A DNA stretch of 64,000 nucleotides from Crossaster papposus (lineage: Eukaryota > Echinodermata > Asteroidea > Velatida > Solasteridae): positions 248,001-312,000 of the forward strand of contig JBAIAA010000019.1 in assembly GCA_037893245.1 (NCBI GenBank), written 5' to 3'. Below the pieces are notes generated by a model. That model had not been told where the DNA came from. It saw nothing but the letters and a program-made list of their open reading frames with translations, and made no database searches. The number at the start of each line of letters is the position of its first letter. The first letter of the stretch is position 1. Below are positions 33,465 through 45,418 of this stretch, piece by piece. Made by a program: the position numbers and the translations under genes.

Positions 33465-33640
33465 GCAATGCCAGAATTATCCCAATCACGGCGACCACGA
33501 CACCAGCGATGCCAACACCAATGCCTACCCACTCTCCAACAGTCAATCCTGATTCTGCAGGTGTAGTCTTGGGGGCGGTGGGTGCAACCGAAACGGTCAT
33601 TCTGGCTGAAGCTTCCATTTCTTTATACAATGTCAGTGAA
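33465..33640 (-). CDS. Candidate transmembrane exon upstream of the NLR
   Basis: On the minus strand an open segment between acceptor ATTTCTCCCAG and donor GTGAGT encodes a Thr/Pro/Ala-rich stalk (VAPTAPKTTPAESG), then one clear membrane helix (WVGIGVGIAGVVVAVIGIIL), ending ALR. An ATG at 33618 could start it without a signal peptide, or it may be an internal exon of a receptor. It ends in phase 1. Joined to 30487-30568 at the CAG acceptor the frames disagree; an AG seven bases further in (before ACGTCACTC) would restore frame. It may belong to the NLR gene or to another gene upstream. Confidence 0.5.
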
Positions 33641-33866
33641 CTGGGAGAAATGTATTCAAATAGGTTGACATTTTATTGTGACCTTCTGCAAAGAATCGTC
33701 GGCAATACTTTTCCTTGTTTGAATATATTTGTATTAAAGTGTTGTACGCATTGGAAAACATGACTAAATGTAACAGATGACAGATGTCCTACCTAAAATA
33801 TGAGAAAAACAAGATAATGCCGGAAAATTAGTAACACCCCATTCGACAAAACTATGTTTCAAACAC

Positions 33867-34065
33867 GGGTTAACAAGTAAGAAAAAACGCGTGTCAATAG
33901 ACTTGGCGAGGTAAAATAAAATATCCAGACACGTGTTTCAAATGTGTTCTAGACGTATTACAATGTAATATGCGTGTCTGAAACTACTGTTAAACACGTG
34001 ACCATTTGAAGTGCGTGTTTGGGTGTTTCATTTTGCCTCGCCAAGACACGAGTTTTTTTTAACAA
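33867..34065. mobile_element. Small inverted-repeat element
   Basis: Arms around AGACTTGGCGAGGTAAAAT (left) and ATTTTGCCTCGCCAAGACAC (right) are inverted copies, with repeated GTGTTT and CACGTG motifs inside. About 200 bp, non-coding. Exact ends and target duplication are unclear. Confidence 0.55.
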
Positions 34066-34103
34066 ATAATTTTGCCGGCTGGGACTGTGTGTTTTAAGTG
34101 CAA

Positions 34104-35451
34104 TGTTGGGTCATGATTAATTTCACCTCGATAAATCAAGTATCGAAATAGATACAGGAAATTGGCTTAGTCACGGTAGTAACGTGTGAACGACTAAAAT
34201 GATTTGAACATAATATCGACCCTCGATACCGATTAGCCAAAATCTAAGCTAGAATCGATTCTCTGTAGAGCGCAACTATAATGAGTTCAAGCCTTTCGAT
34301 TACAGTACATTGTTCGATGAAAATATTGTTGCTTCTATCAACCCCTGTCTGTACGAGTCGCCGTCACAAAATAGGCAAACGTATACTACACCAAACCAGA
34401 CGTGTTTGTGTGCACTCGACCATCTGTACCACGGTACACGTTGGCCATGCACGTACAACGCAGCATTGGCAGTGACTGCGCACTTCCAATGGGAATACAA
34501 AAGTTCCAATTACTAGGCGTGGCAAGTAAAACTTAGTATCACCAAAACCTACAAGAATGCGTTTGTCTTACAATAATTATGAACCCAATCTCACCTTTAT
34601 CTCGACCTCCGTATCGGCAATAGATATCGAGTCTTGTATGTCACGAGTGTGCATTAAAACAATGCAAACATTAATTGGTAGAAATAGCCTATGCATGCCG
34701 CTGTGAAAGGTAATTCTGTCCCCCCTGGTAAATGTGTCCCCCCGGACAGACTTACCAGGCCGTGACCCGGTAAATCTGTCCGGGGGGACACATTTACCTA
34801 GGTATTTCTGTCCCCCTCCAGGTAATTCTGTCTCCCCGTCCAACGTTAAACGTGTCCCCCTGGTAAATTTGTCCCGTGCAACGTCACAAGTCTAGCACCC
34901 ACTAGACGCAACAACCAGTGTAGTACAGGTTCACCCCTCCATGGTGCATTATTTGTGGCAGACTGTAGGATGTGTAGCGTCCTACAAATTACAGGTGGTC
35001 AAAAGTGCTGCCTTATAATCTGTACGCGTGCAAGAAGTCTAAAAATACTGATTACTGCCATTTTCCCTTTCGCGCAGAAACGTAGATCGGTTGATTTAAT
35101 TAATAAAGTTATTTGTATTTGTATTTTTGTTTTGATAAATCGATAAAGGGAAGAGAAGTCAAAATAATAAATACCATGTGGGCTTTTCATTGAAATAACA
35201 TCAAAATAACCGCTTATGTGTGGAACATTGGGGGACACAATTACCTAGAGAGGGGACAGAATAAACTAGAGGGGGACAGAATTAACGTCTCCAGGGGGAC
35301 ACTTTTACCTAGGTAATTCTGTCCCCCCGGACAATTTTACCGGGGGACAGAATTACCTTCCACACCGCCGCTTTCGAACCAAAATTTAAGCTATCGGCTG
35401 CGCTGAGACCACGTTATCAGATCAAAATGTTGTACCTTAGCACTTGGATAG
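34104..35451. repeat. Duplicated segment D, copy 1 (interrupted)
   Basis: Three copies of this segment exist: here, 35452-36070, and 39826-40323 continuing at 53524. Copy 1 is split by the foldback element at 34702-35364. The segment contains CCAAACCAGACGTGTTTGTG and a stretch ending GTGTGCATTAAAAC that marks the empty Helitron target (A at 34653, T at 34654). No conserved ORF. Confidence 0.85.
34702..35364. mobile_element. Foldback element built from repeated GGTAATTCTGTCCCCC motifs
   Basis: The ends TGTGAAAGG and CCTTCCACA are inverted, followed by GTAATTCTGTCCCCC on both sides. Each end region (34710-34880 and 35230-35360) carries several direct and inverted variants of GGTAA(A/T)T(T/C)TGTCCCC. 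CCGC is duplicated (34698-34701 and 35365-35368), and the copy at 35452-36070 shows the uninterrupted site near 35990. 663 bp, no transposase. Confidence 0.85.
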
Positions 35452-36070
35452 TGCAATGTGGGTCTGGACTTTACCCTAATAAATCAAGTATTGAAATAGA
35501 GTACGGGAAATTGGCTAATAGTCGCGGTGGTAACGTGTGTACGACTAAAATGATTTAACCAAAAATACCCTCGATACTTGCTCAGCCTAAATCTACGCTA
35601 GAATCGATTCTCCACGTACAGAGCGCAACTATAATGAGGTCCAGCTTTTCGATTCCAGTACATTGTTCGACTAGTGTGCCTCTATCAACCCCCGTGATCG
35701 CCGTCACAAAATAAACAAACGTACACTACACCAAACCAGACGTGTTTGTGTGCACGTATGGCGCAGCACTTAATATCAATGGGAACAACAGTTCCAATGA
35801 CTAGGCGTGGCAAGTAACATTTAGTATCACCAAAACCTACAAGAATGCGTTTGTCTTACAATAATTATGAACCCAATCTCACCTTTATCTCAACCTCCGT
35901 ACGTATCGGCAATAGAAATCAAGTCTTGTATGTCACGAGTGTGCATTAAAACAATGCAAAGATTAATTGGTGGAAATAGCCTATGCCGTCGCTTTCGAAC
36001 AAAAAATTTAAACTATCGGCTGCGCTGAGACCACGTTATCAGATCAAAATGTTGTACCTTAGCACTTGGA
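35452..36070. repeat. Duplicated segment D, copy 2 (uninterrupted)
   Basis: Directly follows copy 1 head to tail. It lacks both the foldback element and the Helitron array and so acts as the empty reference for both insertions (A/T junction at 35945/35946). Confidence 0.85.
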
Positions 36071-36269
36071 TAGACATGATCAAGTCGCCTTTGCGTTCAG
36101 CAAGCTTGCCTTGTTTTGGCGGGAAGCTATAGGAAAATGTTGGCAGATCTGTGCGGCCGTATGAGCCTGTATCAAATTATGCCAATAATTATCACTCTCG
36201 GGCTTCGGTTGGAAATCTGAAACTATTTGGTCGCTTGTAATCTGATACTAGATGGCGTCATCGTGACGT

Positions 36270-36780
36270 CAATAACATAATATGTTTAAAATCGCAATCT
36301 TTGAATATCATATTTTCTCAAAGTTTAAAGCATTCACAGAGCTAAAACTTTGACTGGCTAGTTGTTAAGTACAATTCCTTAGAATTTGAGAATTCTGCTG
36401 TCACGGTTTTATACGATAAACATGCACAACTGACCAATGGTGGACTATAACCAACATATGGAATATACAACATTTACAAACATCATACAAAAATAAACTA
36501 CTAAATGATCACAAAACACTTTACTCTGGACTGTTAGGTAATGGCAGTCTGAAGCATCCTGTAAAATCATGGCTCCTGGTGTGCTGACATTTTCAAGTAG
36601 AGTTGTATTTTTGTAATAATTTCCAACGCTGGTCGGCAATTGATTTTCTGAGCATCTACGAACCCAAACTGTGCACAGAAGTCAGTGTATATTAATGCTA
36701 CAACATGGCCGGTATTAAACGGATGATAAAGACATGGCTGGCTGGCTGGTCTGAAACACTTTTCCAGTGTCACATGACAT
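36270..36780. repeat. Duplicated segment E, copy 1
   Basis: Matches 53780-54080 and 55855-56110 (around GGACTGTTAGGTAATGGCAGTCTGAAGC, here split as GGACTGTTAGG and GGCAGTCTGAAGC). Followed by an (AAAAT)n microsatellite at 36977-37003. No gene seen in 36781-37224. Confidence 0.7.
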
Positions 36781-37224
36781 TTGGACTCCTATAAAATACA
36801 GTGCCTTATCGTTTTATTGGTTGAACGTTCACAATGCATGCGCTATACTTTTTACCGAGTCGGTATTTAGGGCCTATGGTAACAAATTCACAACGCATTC
36901 GCCACAGCTGCATCATAACGTATTTTCGAAATCTTGCTTCGTCTTCGGCTTCGCCTCCGAATTCCGAAATCACTGAGAAGCAAATAAAATAAAATAAAAT
37001 AAAATTCGAACTTGTGGGTTCATATCAATCGATTGAATGTTTCTGAAGCACAACAGGCGTCAGGCTGTCCGAAATGCCGTCTACAGCTACAGCTACGGCT
37101 ACAACGTCACAAACATGTAGCCGTAAAAGAAGTTGTCCAGCTCAGGCAAAACAAAATGGCGGCAGCACTGACGTACATTTTGTAGCAAATTTTCAATAAT
37201 TTGTAATGATGGTGCATCGAATTG

Positions 37225-39730
37225 CAACTAACAAACCGTTAAACATTTTCTCACTTCACTCGCTAGTGTCGGATTACAGCAATATGTGGATGAACCAACA
37301 CATAATTGCGGCCACACACTTGATTTGCTGATTGCTCGGCCTGATGACTCACTTCTGATTGACTACAAAGTTCATAACAACCTATATTCAGATCATTTTA
37401 TGATCCAATGCACGGTTGACTTTGCTAAGCAAAATAACCCAATGATCACCTCTCAATCACGGAATTACCGTATCCTTGATGAACAGGCATTTGCGCTGGA
37501 TCTTCAACATGCTTTCAGTGATTTTCCATTCGACAGCTGTCTTGATGATCAAGTTCTATTTTATGATCATGCAGTTCTCGACATTCTCGACAACCATTGC
37601 CCAATTACTACAAGGACACACAAATTTCGTAATCAACCGCTCTGGTATACCACTGAAATAAGTGATGCAAGGTGCACCAAACGCAAACTTGAAAGAAAAT
37701 GGAACAAATCGCGTGACACAGATGATCGGCATCTTTATGTTAAGCAGATTCGTAAATTATCCAAATTAATTCGCAGTGAAAAATCTCGCTACTATAAAGA
37801 GCACCTTACAACTTGTGATCCTAAATCAGTTTTCAAAGTTGTGAATACGCTTCTCAACAGATCAGTCAAAGCACTCCCTTCTACTGATTCAATGAAATCT
37901 CTTAGCAATCGATTCAGCAAATTCTTCATGGACAAAATTGTTAAAATTCGTCAGAATATAACTTCAACGCTTGAATCATCAGAGACTGGGCATGCTGAGC
38001 CAGACATTCTTCTGAGTAAGGATCATAGTCATACCCAGGGTCCGATTATGTCTCATTTTGTTCCCGTTGATTATGATGAGATTTTAAAGTTAGTTTCCTC
38101 CGCTCCTAGTAAATCTTGTGGACTAGATACGCTGCCTACATGGCTCCTGAAGAAGAACCTGAGTATTTTCATCCCAGCTATGGTTTCCATTATAAATTCA
38201 TCTTTGACGACTGGCAGTTTTCCTTCAGCTCTTAAGGATGCTATTGTTACACCACTTTTGAAAAAGCCTACGCTTGATCACGAAACTCTCAAGAACTATA
38301 GACCTGTGTCTAACACTGCCTTTCTGTCTAAAGTAATCGAAAAAGCTGCTCTTCGTCATGTTTCCAAGCATTTGGAGGATAATAATCTGCATCAGCCATT
38401 CCAGTCAGCATACAAGTCCAATAACAGCACTGAGACGGCCTTGTTGAGAGTCAAGAGTGATATAATGCACGCTCTTGATAATCGGCAGGCTGTTCTCTTG
38501 GTGTTGTTGGATTTGTCTGCTGCCTTTGATACAATTGATCATTCTATACTTTTAAACAGAATGTCAAATATATTTGGTATTACTGGAAGTGTTCGCGACT
38601 GGTTTCATTCGTACCTCACTGGCCGGACTTGCAAAGTAAAAATCGCGAATGAATACTCGGAGCCTCAACCACTTGATTTTGGCTTGCCACAGGGCTCTGT
38701 CATCGGTCCACAGTCCTTTTCATTCTATACGCATCCACTCGCCGACATCATTAAGCGCCATACCAATGTCAAATTTCATTTCTACGCCGACGACACCCAG
38801 GTGTATATTACCTGTGATCCTAGAGACCCAAATGATGTGAAACATGCTTTGTCGACATTGACCACTTGTATTCTTGAAATCAAAACATGGATGACGCATA
38901 ATATGCTGCAATTAAATGACACTAAAACTGAATTCTTTGTTGCCGTCACTCCAAGATTATCACATACGTTGCAGGACATCTCTCTCAAGATTGGTAATAT
39001 TGTCATCAGGCCATCCACCTCCGTCAGAAATCTTGGTGTGGAATTTAACCAAAATATGAACATGTCCACCCATGTGACTTCGATTTGTCGTTCACTAAAC
39101 TTCCATATCCGCAATTTATCTCAAATTAGAATGTTTATTGATCAGACTTACTTGCCATCACGCCGTTCGTGCTCTTGTTACATCGCGTTTGGATTATGCT
39201 AACTCTCTCCTTCATGGTATAAATGTTTCTGATATCAAACGTCTTCAGCGTCTCCAAAATCGTGCAGCCAAACTTGTTTTCCAGGCTAAAAAGTATGATC
39301 TTGCGTCGCCATTTCTCAAACAACTCCATTGGTTGCCTGTCCACTCGCGTATTGTGTTTAAGATTTTAACTGTTGTATACAAATGTTTCACCAACCAGGC
39401 ACCAACGTATCTTTCAGACCTCATCATTCCCTATCAATCGAAGAAATCCGGACATCGCTCAGGCGATGATGATAGACTAGTTACGGTACCTAAAACCAAC
39501 ACTCTGTCTGGTGACAAGGGTTTTTACGCTGCTGGTCCTAAGCTATGGAATAACTTGCCTCAGCGCATCCGTCACGCCACATCATTAACAAAGTTCAAGA
39601 AAGATCTTAAGACTTTTCTATTTTAATTGGTTTAGTTTTTGTTCCTTGTATTTTGTTAAGCGCTCTGATACCAGTTTCTTCTGTGTTTGAGCGCTATATA
39701 AATGCTCACATTATTATTATTATTAAAGAC
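37225..39730 (+). mobile_element. 5'-truncated L2/CR1-type LINE
   Basis: The element begins inside the endonuclease domain and ends with GCGCTATATAAATGCTCAC followed by ATT repeats, the characteristic 3' end of L2-like elements. It carries one long reverse-transcriptase ORF with a frameshift near its end. The exact 5' junction and target duplication could not be fixed. Confidence 0.88.
37286..39626 (+). pseudogene. LINE ORF2: endonuclease remnant and reverse transcriptase, frameshifted
   Basis: The frame 37286-39202 starts with the last strands of an AP-endonuclease (EPTHNCGHTLDLLIARPDDS, SDHFMI), then the linker, then reverse transcriptase with LVLLDLSAAFDTIDH (Asp409), GLPQGSVIGPQ and FYADD (Tyr500-Asp503). 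The family C-terminus (LVTSRLDYANSLLHGI, KQLHWLPVHSRIVFKI) continues in the +1 frame from about 39140 to stop at 39624-39626, so a one-base shift between 39138 and 39160 breaks it. Homology of the frame also extends upstream of the ATG (ASVGLQQYV) to about 37225. Not functional as it stands: no complete endonuclease, no ORF1. Confidence 0.9.
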
Positions 39731-39825
39731 GCCAATATCATCAGGTATTTTGACCGGCAGTAAACAAACATTGCGTAACATCGAGCTGACGATAATTGTT
39801 GCAAATGTGCAAAGCTATTGTTATA

Positions 39826-40323
39826 AGGTGCAATGTGGGTCAGGATTTCACCCTAATAAATCAAGTATTGAAATAGAGTACGGGAAATTGGCTTATAGTC
39901 GCGGTGGTAACGTGTGTACGACTAAAATGATTTAACTAAAAATACCCTCGATACTTGCTCAGCCTAAATCTACGCTAGAATCGATTCTCCACGTATAGAG
40001 CGCAACTATAATGAGTTCCAGCTTTTCGATTCCAGTACATTGTTCGATGAAATAGTGTTGCCTCTATCAACCCCGTGATCGCCGTCACAAAATAGACAAG
40101 CGTACACTACACCAAACCAGACGTGTTTGTGTGCACGTATGGCGCAGCACTTAATTCCAATGGGAACAACAGTTCCAATGACTAGGCGTGGCAAGTAACA
40201 CTTAGTATCACCAAAACCTACAAGAATGCGTTTGTCTTACAATAATTATGAACCCAATCTTACCTTTATATCTCAACCTCCGTCTCGGCAATAGATATCG
40301 AGTCTTGTATGTCACGTGTGTCA
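39826..40323. repeat. Duplicated segment D, copy 3, left part
   Basis: Collinear with 35452-35945. Homology stops exactly at A 40323, where the Helitron array starts, and resumes at T 53524. Confidence 0.9.
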
Positions 40324-42235
40324 TCTATACTATAATCTATACTATAAAAGATGTTAAATTCGCCATCTTGTCCCTGGGCGCCGCCATCTTGGAACGCAGG
40401 GCCGCGCCATCTTGGCGCGTGGTTGGCGCCATGTTGGCTTTTGGTCGGGCGACTCGTCGCCGCGCGTGTGTGCCGCCGGCGTCGGTGCGGCGGGGTGCCG
40501 GACCGTTCGCGACGGGGAATCCCCCGGGGAATCCCCCGGGGAATAAGATTTAAAAAAAAATCGTATTCGTCCGAAGTGAGATTTAAAAGAAACGGACGTT
40601 ACCGATAAACGCGTAATCGCTTTTCGATTGCCTGTCGATGTCTGCGGGCCTTTTTGCGTGAACTATTGCGTTATTTTTGCATTGTCCTTGCCCAGAGTTC
40701 GGGCCGAAGCCTTCCCGAAATCGTACTACCGTAACTCGGTTGCCGAATTGTTGGCCGTTTGCGATTAAGCGGCGGCTACATGCGTTACGCGAAGCCTTCG
40801 CAAATTGATTGTATCCGCCTTGCTTGCGCGGTGGCCGAGTTGGTGCCAAGTTTGTTTTTTCGCGATTGGGCGGCCCCGTCACGTGTTATTTGAGCTGGTG
40901 CCCCGATTTATACTTCCTTGGTTATTGCGGAGTAAACATAATACCAGTTGAGCGCCGGCTTCGAATTCGTGCGCGTCTACCACGTTTCAGTCACAGCTTG
41001 GGAACGTTAAAAAATGATTTATTCCTTTCGTGTTGCCTTTTGGGCAAATTTCTTTACTTCACATTGTCGATACTTAAATATTACAACATTATGTGTCTAA
41101 AAACACTCCGAAACATATCGCTATTGCCTTAATTTCAACTTTGATCCCGCAAAAATGTCGCGAAATTGTAGGGCGATGGTGGATATGAATATGCAAATTA
41201 GAAACGTGACTGCATTACGTCAGTTGAGGGCGCACTGTCAGATGGCCGGCCTGTTGGGTTTTTTAATCAGGATTTTCACGATGATGTAAACTCAGAAATC
41301 CCGAAGTGGTTCGTATTGTTTCCCGTACGATTCCTTTTAAAAAATAACGAGACGCAGGCAGCATGCAAGCGAAGATGGACTGCCTATTGAGTATTATTAG
41401 TTCGAAAGTCGGGAAGTATTTTTACAAAGATTGTTTGTTATTCAGACTCGATGGTATTCTACGGAGCCCCTAAAGGGACATATGACGAATAAAAATCACC
41501 GTTACGAAATAATTTGAGTATTTTATTTCGTGCACTCAAAATAACTTATTTCGTGAGCTCGAAATGTTGTCGTGGCCACGAAATGACTTCTTGCGCTCCA
41601 AGAATATCTGTTCGTGAGCTCGAAATAATTTCGTGCGCTCGAAATACTTTCTAGCTGGTACTCTACTCGCTAAGTTTCGCGATTTGTTTGTCATACAATC
41701 CATTATGTTTTTGAGACGTCAACAAGGGGTGCGTTCCACTTACGCGAACTGTTTGCGCGAACGTTCGCCAACGTTTTGAGTTGGCGTTAGGGGGAGTGGA
41801 ACGATATTTTAAAAACTAAGTTTTCAAAATGGCGGCGCCCGGTGAAAGTGACATCGTTTGGTTCGCTGCTTTTTGTCCAACTCATTATTTTTCTTTAAAA
41901 GATCCCTGTGACTGCTCAAAACAATCCACCGTTTATAACGAAAAGTATAAAACGTAAATAAAAACTGTGAAAAGAACCCTGCCGTCTGCTAACCGCTTCG
42001 CCATCATTAAAATACGTCACTGGCCAACAGCGAACAGCTCGGAATGTCGTTCGCCGTTTTCGCTAACGTTGGCCAACATAATTGGCGCACATTAATTGCG
42101 TTCCACTCACGCGAACAACGCTAACGTTGGCCAACGTTGGCAACGTTCGCTGGAGTGGAACGCACCCCAGGTGTATCTATAAGTTACGATTTCACCCAGC
42201 TAGCAGGTGCCGCGCGAAGCGCGGCATCCTGCTAG
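40324..42235 (+). mobile_element. Helitron unit 1
   Basis: 1,912 bp. The 12-base start TCTATACTATAA is doubled. It carries the nested element 41726-42168 near its 3' end. Confidence 0.85.
41726..42168. mobile_element. TIR element nested in Helitron unit 1
   Basis: The inverted ends GGGGTGCGTTCCACT and AGTGGAACGCACCCC enclose 443 bp absent from units 2-5 at the same point. Internally it repeats GCGAACGTTCGCCAACG and GTTGGCCAACGTTGG motifs. The target duplication is at most 2 bp (AG) and uncertain. The ends recall PIF/Harbinger or hAT-like MITEs; not assigned. Confidence 0.8.
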
Positions 42236-43967
42236 TCTATACTATAAAAGATGTTAAATTCGCCATCTTGTCCCTGGGCGCCGCCATCTTGGAACGCAGG
42301 GCCGCGCCATCTTGGAAACACAGGGCCGCGCCATCTTGGCGCGTGGTTGGCGCCATGTTGGCTTTTGGTCGGGCGACTTGTCGCCGCGCACGTGTGCCGC
42401 CGGCGTCGGTGCGGCGGGGTGCCGGACCGTTCGCGACGGGGAATCCCCCGGGGAATCCCCCGGGGAATAAGATTTTAAAAAAATCGTATTCGTCCGTGGT
42501 GAGATTTAAAAGAAACGGACGTTACCGATAAACGCGTAATCGCTTTTCGATTGCCTGTCGATGTCTGCGGGCCTTTTTGCGCGAACTATTGCGTTATTTT
42601 TGCATTGTCCTTGACCGGAGTTCGGGCCGAAGCCTTCCCGAAATCGTACTGCCGTAACTCGGTTGCCGAATTGTTGGCCGTTTGCGATTAAGCGGCGGCT
42701 ACATGCGTTACGCGAAGCCTTCGCAAATTAATTGTATCCGCCTTGCTTGCGCGGTGGCCGAGTTGGTGCCGAGTTTGTTGTTCGCGATTGGGCGGCCCGT
42801 CCCGTGTTATTTGACCTGTATACTCCATTGGTTATTGCGGAGTTTGAGCGCCAGCTTCGTTTTCGGCTTTGAATTTAGTGCGCGTCGACCACATTGCAGT
42901 CACAGGCTTGGAACGTTAAAAAATGATTTATTCCTTTCGTGTTGCCTTTTGGGCAAATTTCGTTGCTTCACATTGTCGATACTTAAATATTACAACATTA
43001 TCTGTCTCAAAACACTCCGAAACATATCGCTATTGCCTCAATTTCAACTTTGATCGTGCAAAAATGTCGCGAAATTGTATGGCGATGGTGGATATGAATA
43101 TGCAATTTAGAAACGTGACTACGTTTCGGCTTAGGCTTTGCCTCCGAATTCCTGCGCGTCGACCATTTTGTAGTCACAGTTTTGGAACGTAAAAACAATG
43201 ATTTATTCCTTTCGTGTTGCCTTCTGGCAAAATTTCTTCCTTTCACATTGTCAATACTTAAATATTACAACATTATCTCTCTAAAAACACTCCGAAACGT
43301 ATCGCTATTGCCTCAATTTTAACTTTTATCGTTGAAAAATGTCGCGAAATTGTAAGGCCTATCGTGGATATGAATATTCAATTTAGAAACGGGACTGCCT
43401 TACGTCAGTTGAGGGCGCACTGTCAGACGGCCGGTCTGTTGGTTTTTTTCAATCGTAACGACGTAAATCAGAAACCCCGAAGTGGTTCGTATTGTTTCCC
43501 GTACGATTCATGTTAAAAAATCACGAGACGCAGGCAGCATGCAAGCAAAGATGAACTGCCTATTGAGTATTATTAGTTCGGAAGTCGGGAAGTATTTTTA
43601 CAAAGATTGTTTGTTATTCAGAGTCGATGGTATTCTACGGAGCCCCTAAAGGGACATATGACGAATACAAATCACCGTTACGAAATAATTTGAGTATTTT
43701 ATTTCGTGCACTCAAAATAACTTATTTCGTGAGCTCGAAATGTTGTCGTGGCCACGAAATGACTTCGTGCGCTCCAAGAATATCTGTTCGTGAGCTCGAA
43801 ATAATTTCGTGCGCTCGAAATACTTTCTAGCTGGTACTCTACTCGCTAAGTTTCGCGATTTGTTTGTCATACAATCCATTGTGTTTTTAAGACGTCAACA
43901 AGGTGTATCTATAAGTTACGATTTCACCCAGCTAGCAGGTGCCGCGCGAAGCGCGGCATCCTGCTAG
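42236..43967 (+). mobile_element. Helitron unit 2, with internal duplication
   Basis: 1,732 bp. The middle part is present twice: 42847-43120 and 43121-43400 are diverged copies of the same roughly 275-bp stretch (both contain GATTTATTCCTTTCGTGTTG). The other units have it once. Confidence 0.85.
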
Positions 43968-45418
43968 TCTATACTATAAAAGATGACAAATGCGCCATCT
44001 TGTCCCTGGGCGCCGCCATCTTGGAACGCAGGGCCGCGCCATCTTGGAAACACAGGGCCGCGCCATCTTGGCGCGTGGTTGGCGCCATGTTGGATTTTGG
44101 TCGGGCGACTCGTCGCCGCGCGCGTGTGCGGCCGGCGTCGGTGCGGCGGGGTGCCGGATCGTTCGCGACGGGGAATCCCCCGGGGAATAAGATTTGAAAG
44201 TGAGATTTAAAAGAAACGGACGTTACCGATAAACGCGTAATCGCTTTTCGATTGCCTGTCGATGTCTGCGGGCCTGTTTGCGTGAACTATTGCGTTATTT
44301 TTGCATTGTCCTTGCCCGGAGTTCGGGCCGAAGCCTTCCCGAAATCGTACTACCGTAACTCTGTTGCCGAATTGTTGGCTGTTTGCGATTAAGCGGCGGC
44401 TACATGCGTTACGCGAAGCCTTCGCAAATTGATTGTATCCGCCTTGCTTGCGCGGTGGCCGAGTTGGTGCCGAGTTTGTTTTTTCGCGATTGGGCGGCCC
44501 CGTCACGTGTTATTTGAGCTGGTGCCCCGATTTATACTTCCTTGGTTATTGCGGAGTAAACATAGTACCAGTTGAGCGCCGGCTTCGAATTCGTGCGCGT
44601 CTACCACGTTTCAGTCACAGCTTGGGAACGTTAAAAAACGATTTATTCCTTTCGTGTTGTCTTTTGGGCAAATTTCTTTACTTCACATTGTCGATACTTA
44701 AATATTACAACATTATGTGTCTGAAAACACTCCGAAACATATCGCTATTGCCTCAATTTCAACTTTGATCGTTCAAAAATGTCGCGAAATTGTAGGGCGA
44801 TGGTGGATATGAATATGCAAATTAGAAACGTGACTGCATTACGTCATTTGAGGGCGCACTGTCAGATGGCCGGCCTGTTGGGTTTTTTAATCAGGATTTT
44901 CACGATGATGTAAACTCAGAAATCCCGAAGTGGTTCGTATTGTTTCCCGTACGATTCCTGTTAAAAAGTAACGAGACGCAGGCAGCATGCAAGCGAAGAT
45001 GGACTGCCTATTGAGTATTATTAGTTCGAAAGTCGGGAAGTATTTTTACAAAGATTGTTTGTTATTCAGACTCGATGGTATTCTACGGAGCCCCTAAAGG
45101 GACATATGACGAATAAAAATCACCGTTACGCAATAATTTGAGTATTTTATTTCGTGCACTCAAAATAACTTATTTCGTGAGCTCGAAATGTTGTCGTGGC
45201 CACGAAATGACTTCTTGCGCTCCAAGAATATCTGTTCGTGAGCTCGAAATAGTTTCGTGCGCTCGAAATACTTTCTAGCTGGTACTCTACTCGCTAAGTT
45301 TCGCGATTTGTTTGTCATACAATCCATTATGTTTTTAAGACGTCAACAAGGTGTATCTATATTAAGTTACGATTTCACGCAGCTAGCAGGTGCCGCGCGA
45401 AGCGCGGCATCCTGCTAG
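43968..45418 (+). mobile_element. Helitron unit 3
   Basis: 1,451 bp, a basic unit without insertions. It begins with a run of CGCCATCTTG motifs and closes with ATTTCG...CGAAAT palindromes and the 3' hairpin. Closely similar to units 4 and 6. Confidence 0.87.

Noticed and set aside
33465-33640. An Ig-domain receptor exon
   Set aside because: The short stretch before the stalk (ASARMTVSV) could be a last Ig strand, but no Cys or other Ig exon was found upstream on this strand within the window, so I keep only the transmembrane call.
34577-34691. A minus-strand exon ending AAG|GTGAGA at 34590, repeated in each segment D copy
   Set aside because: The donor-like sequence is kept, but the copies differ by a 4-bp insertion that would shift the frame, and no convincing acceptor or domain is present.
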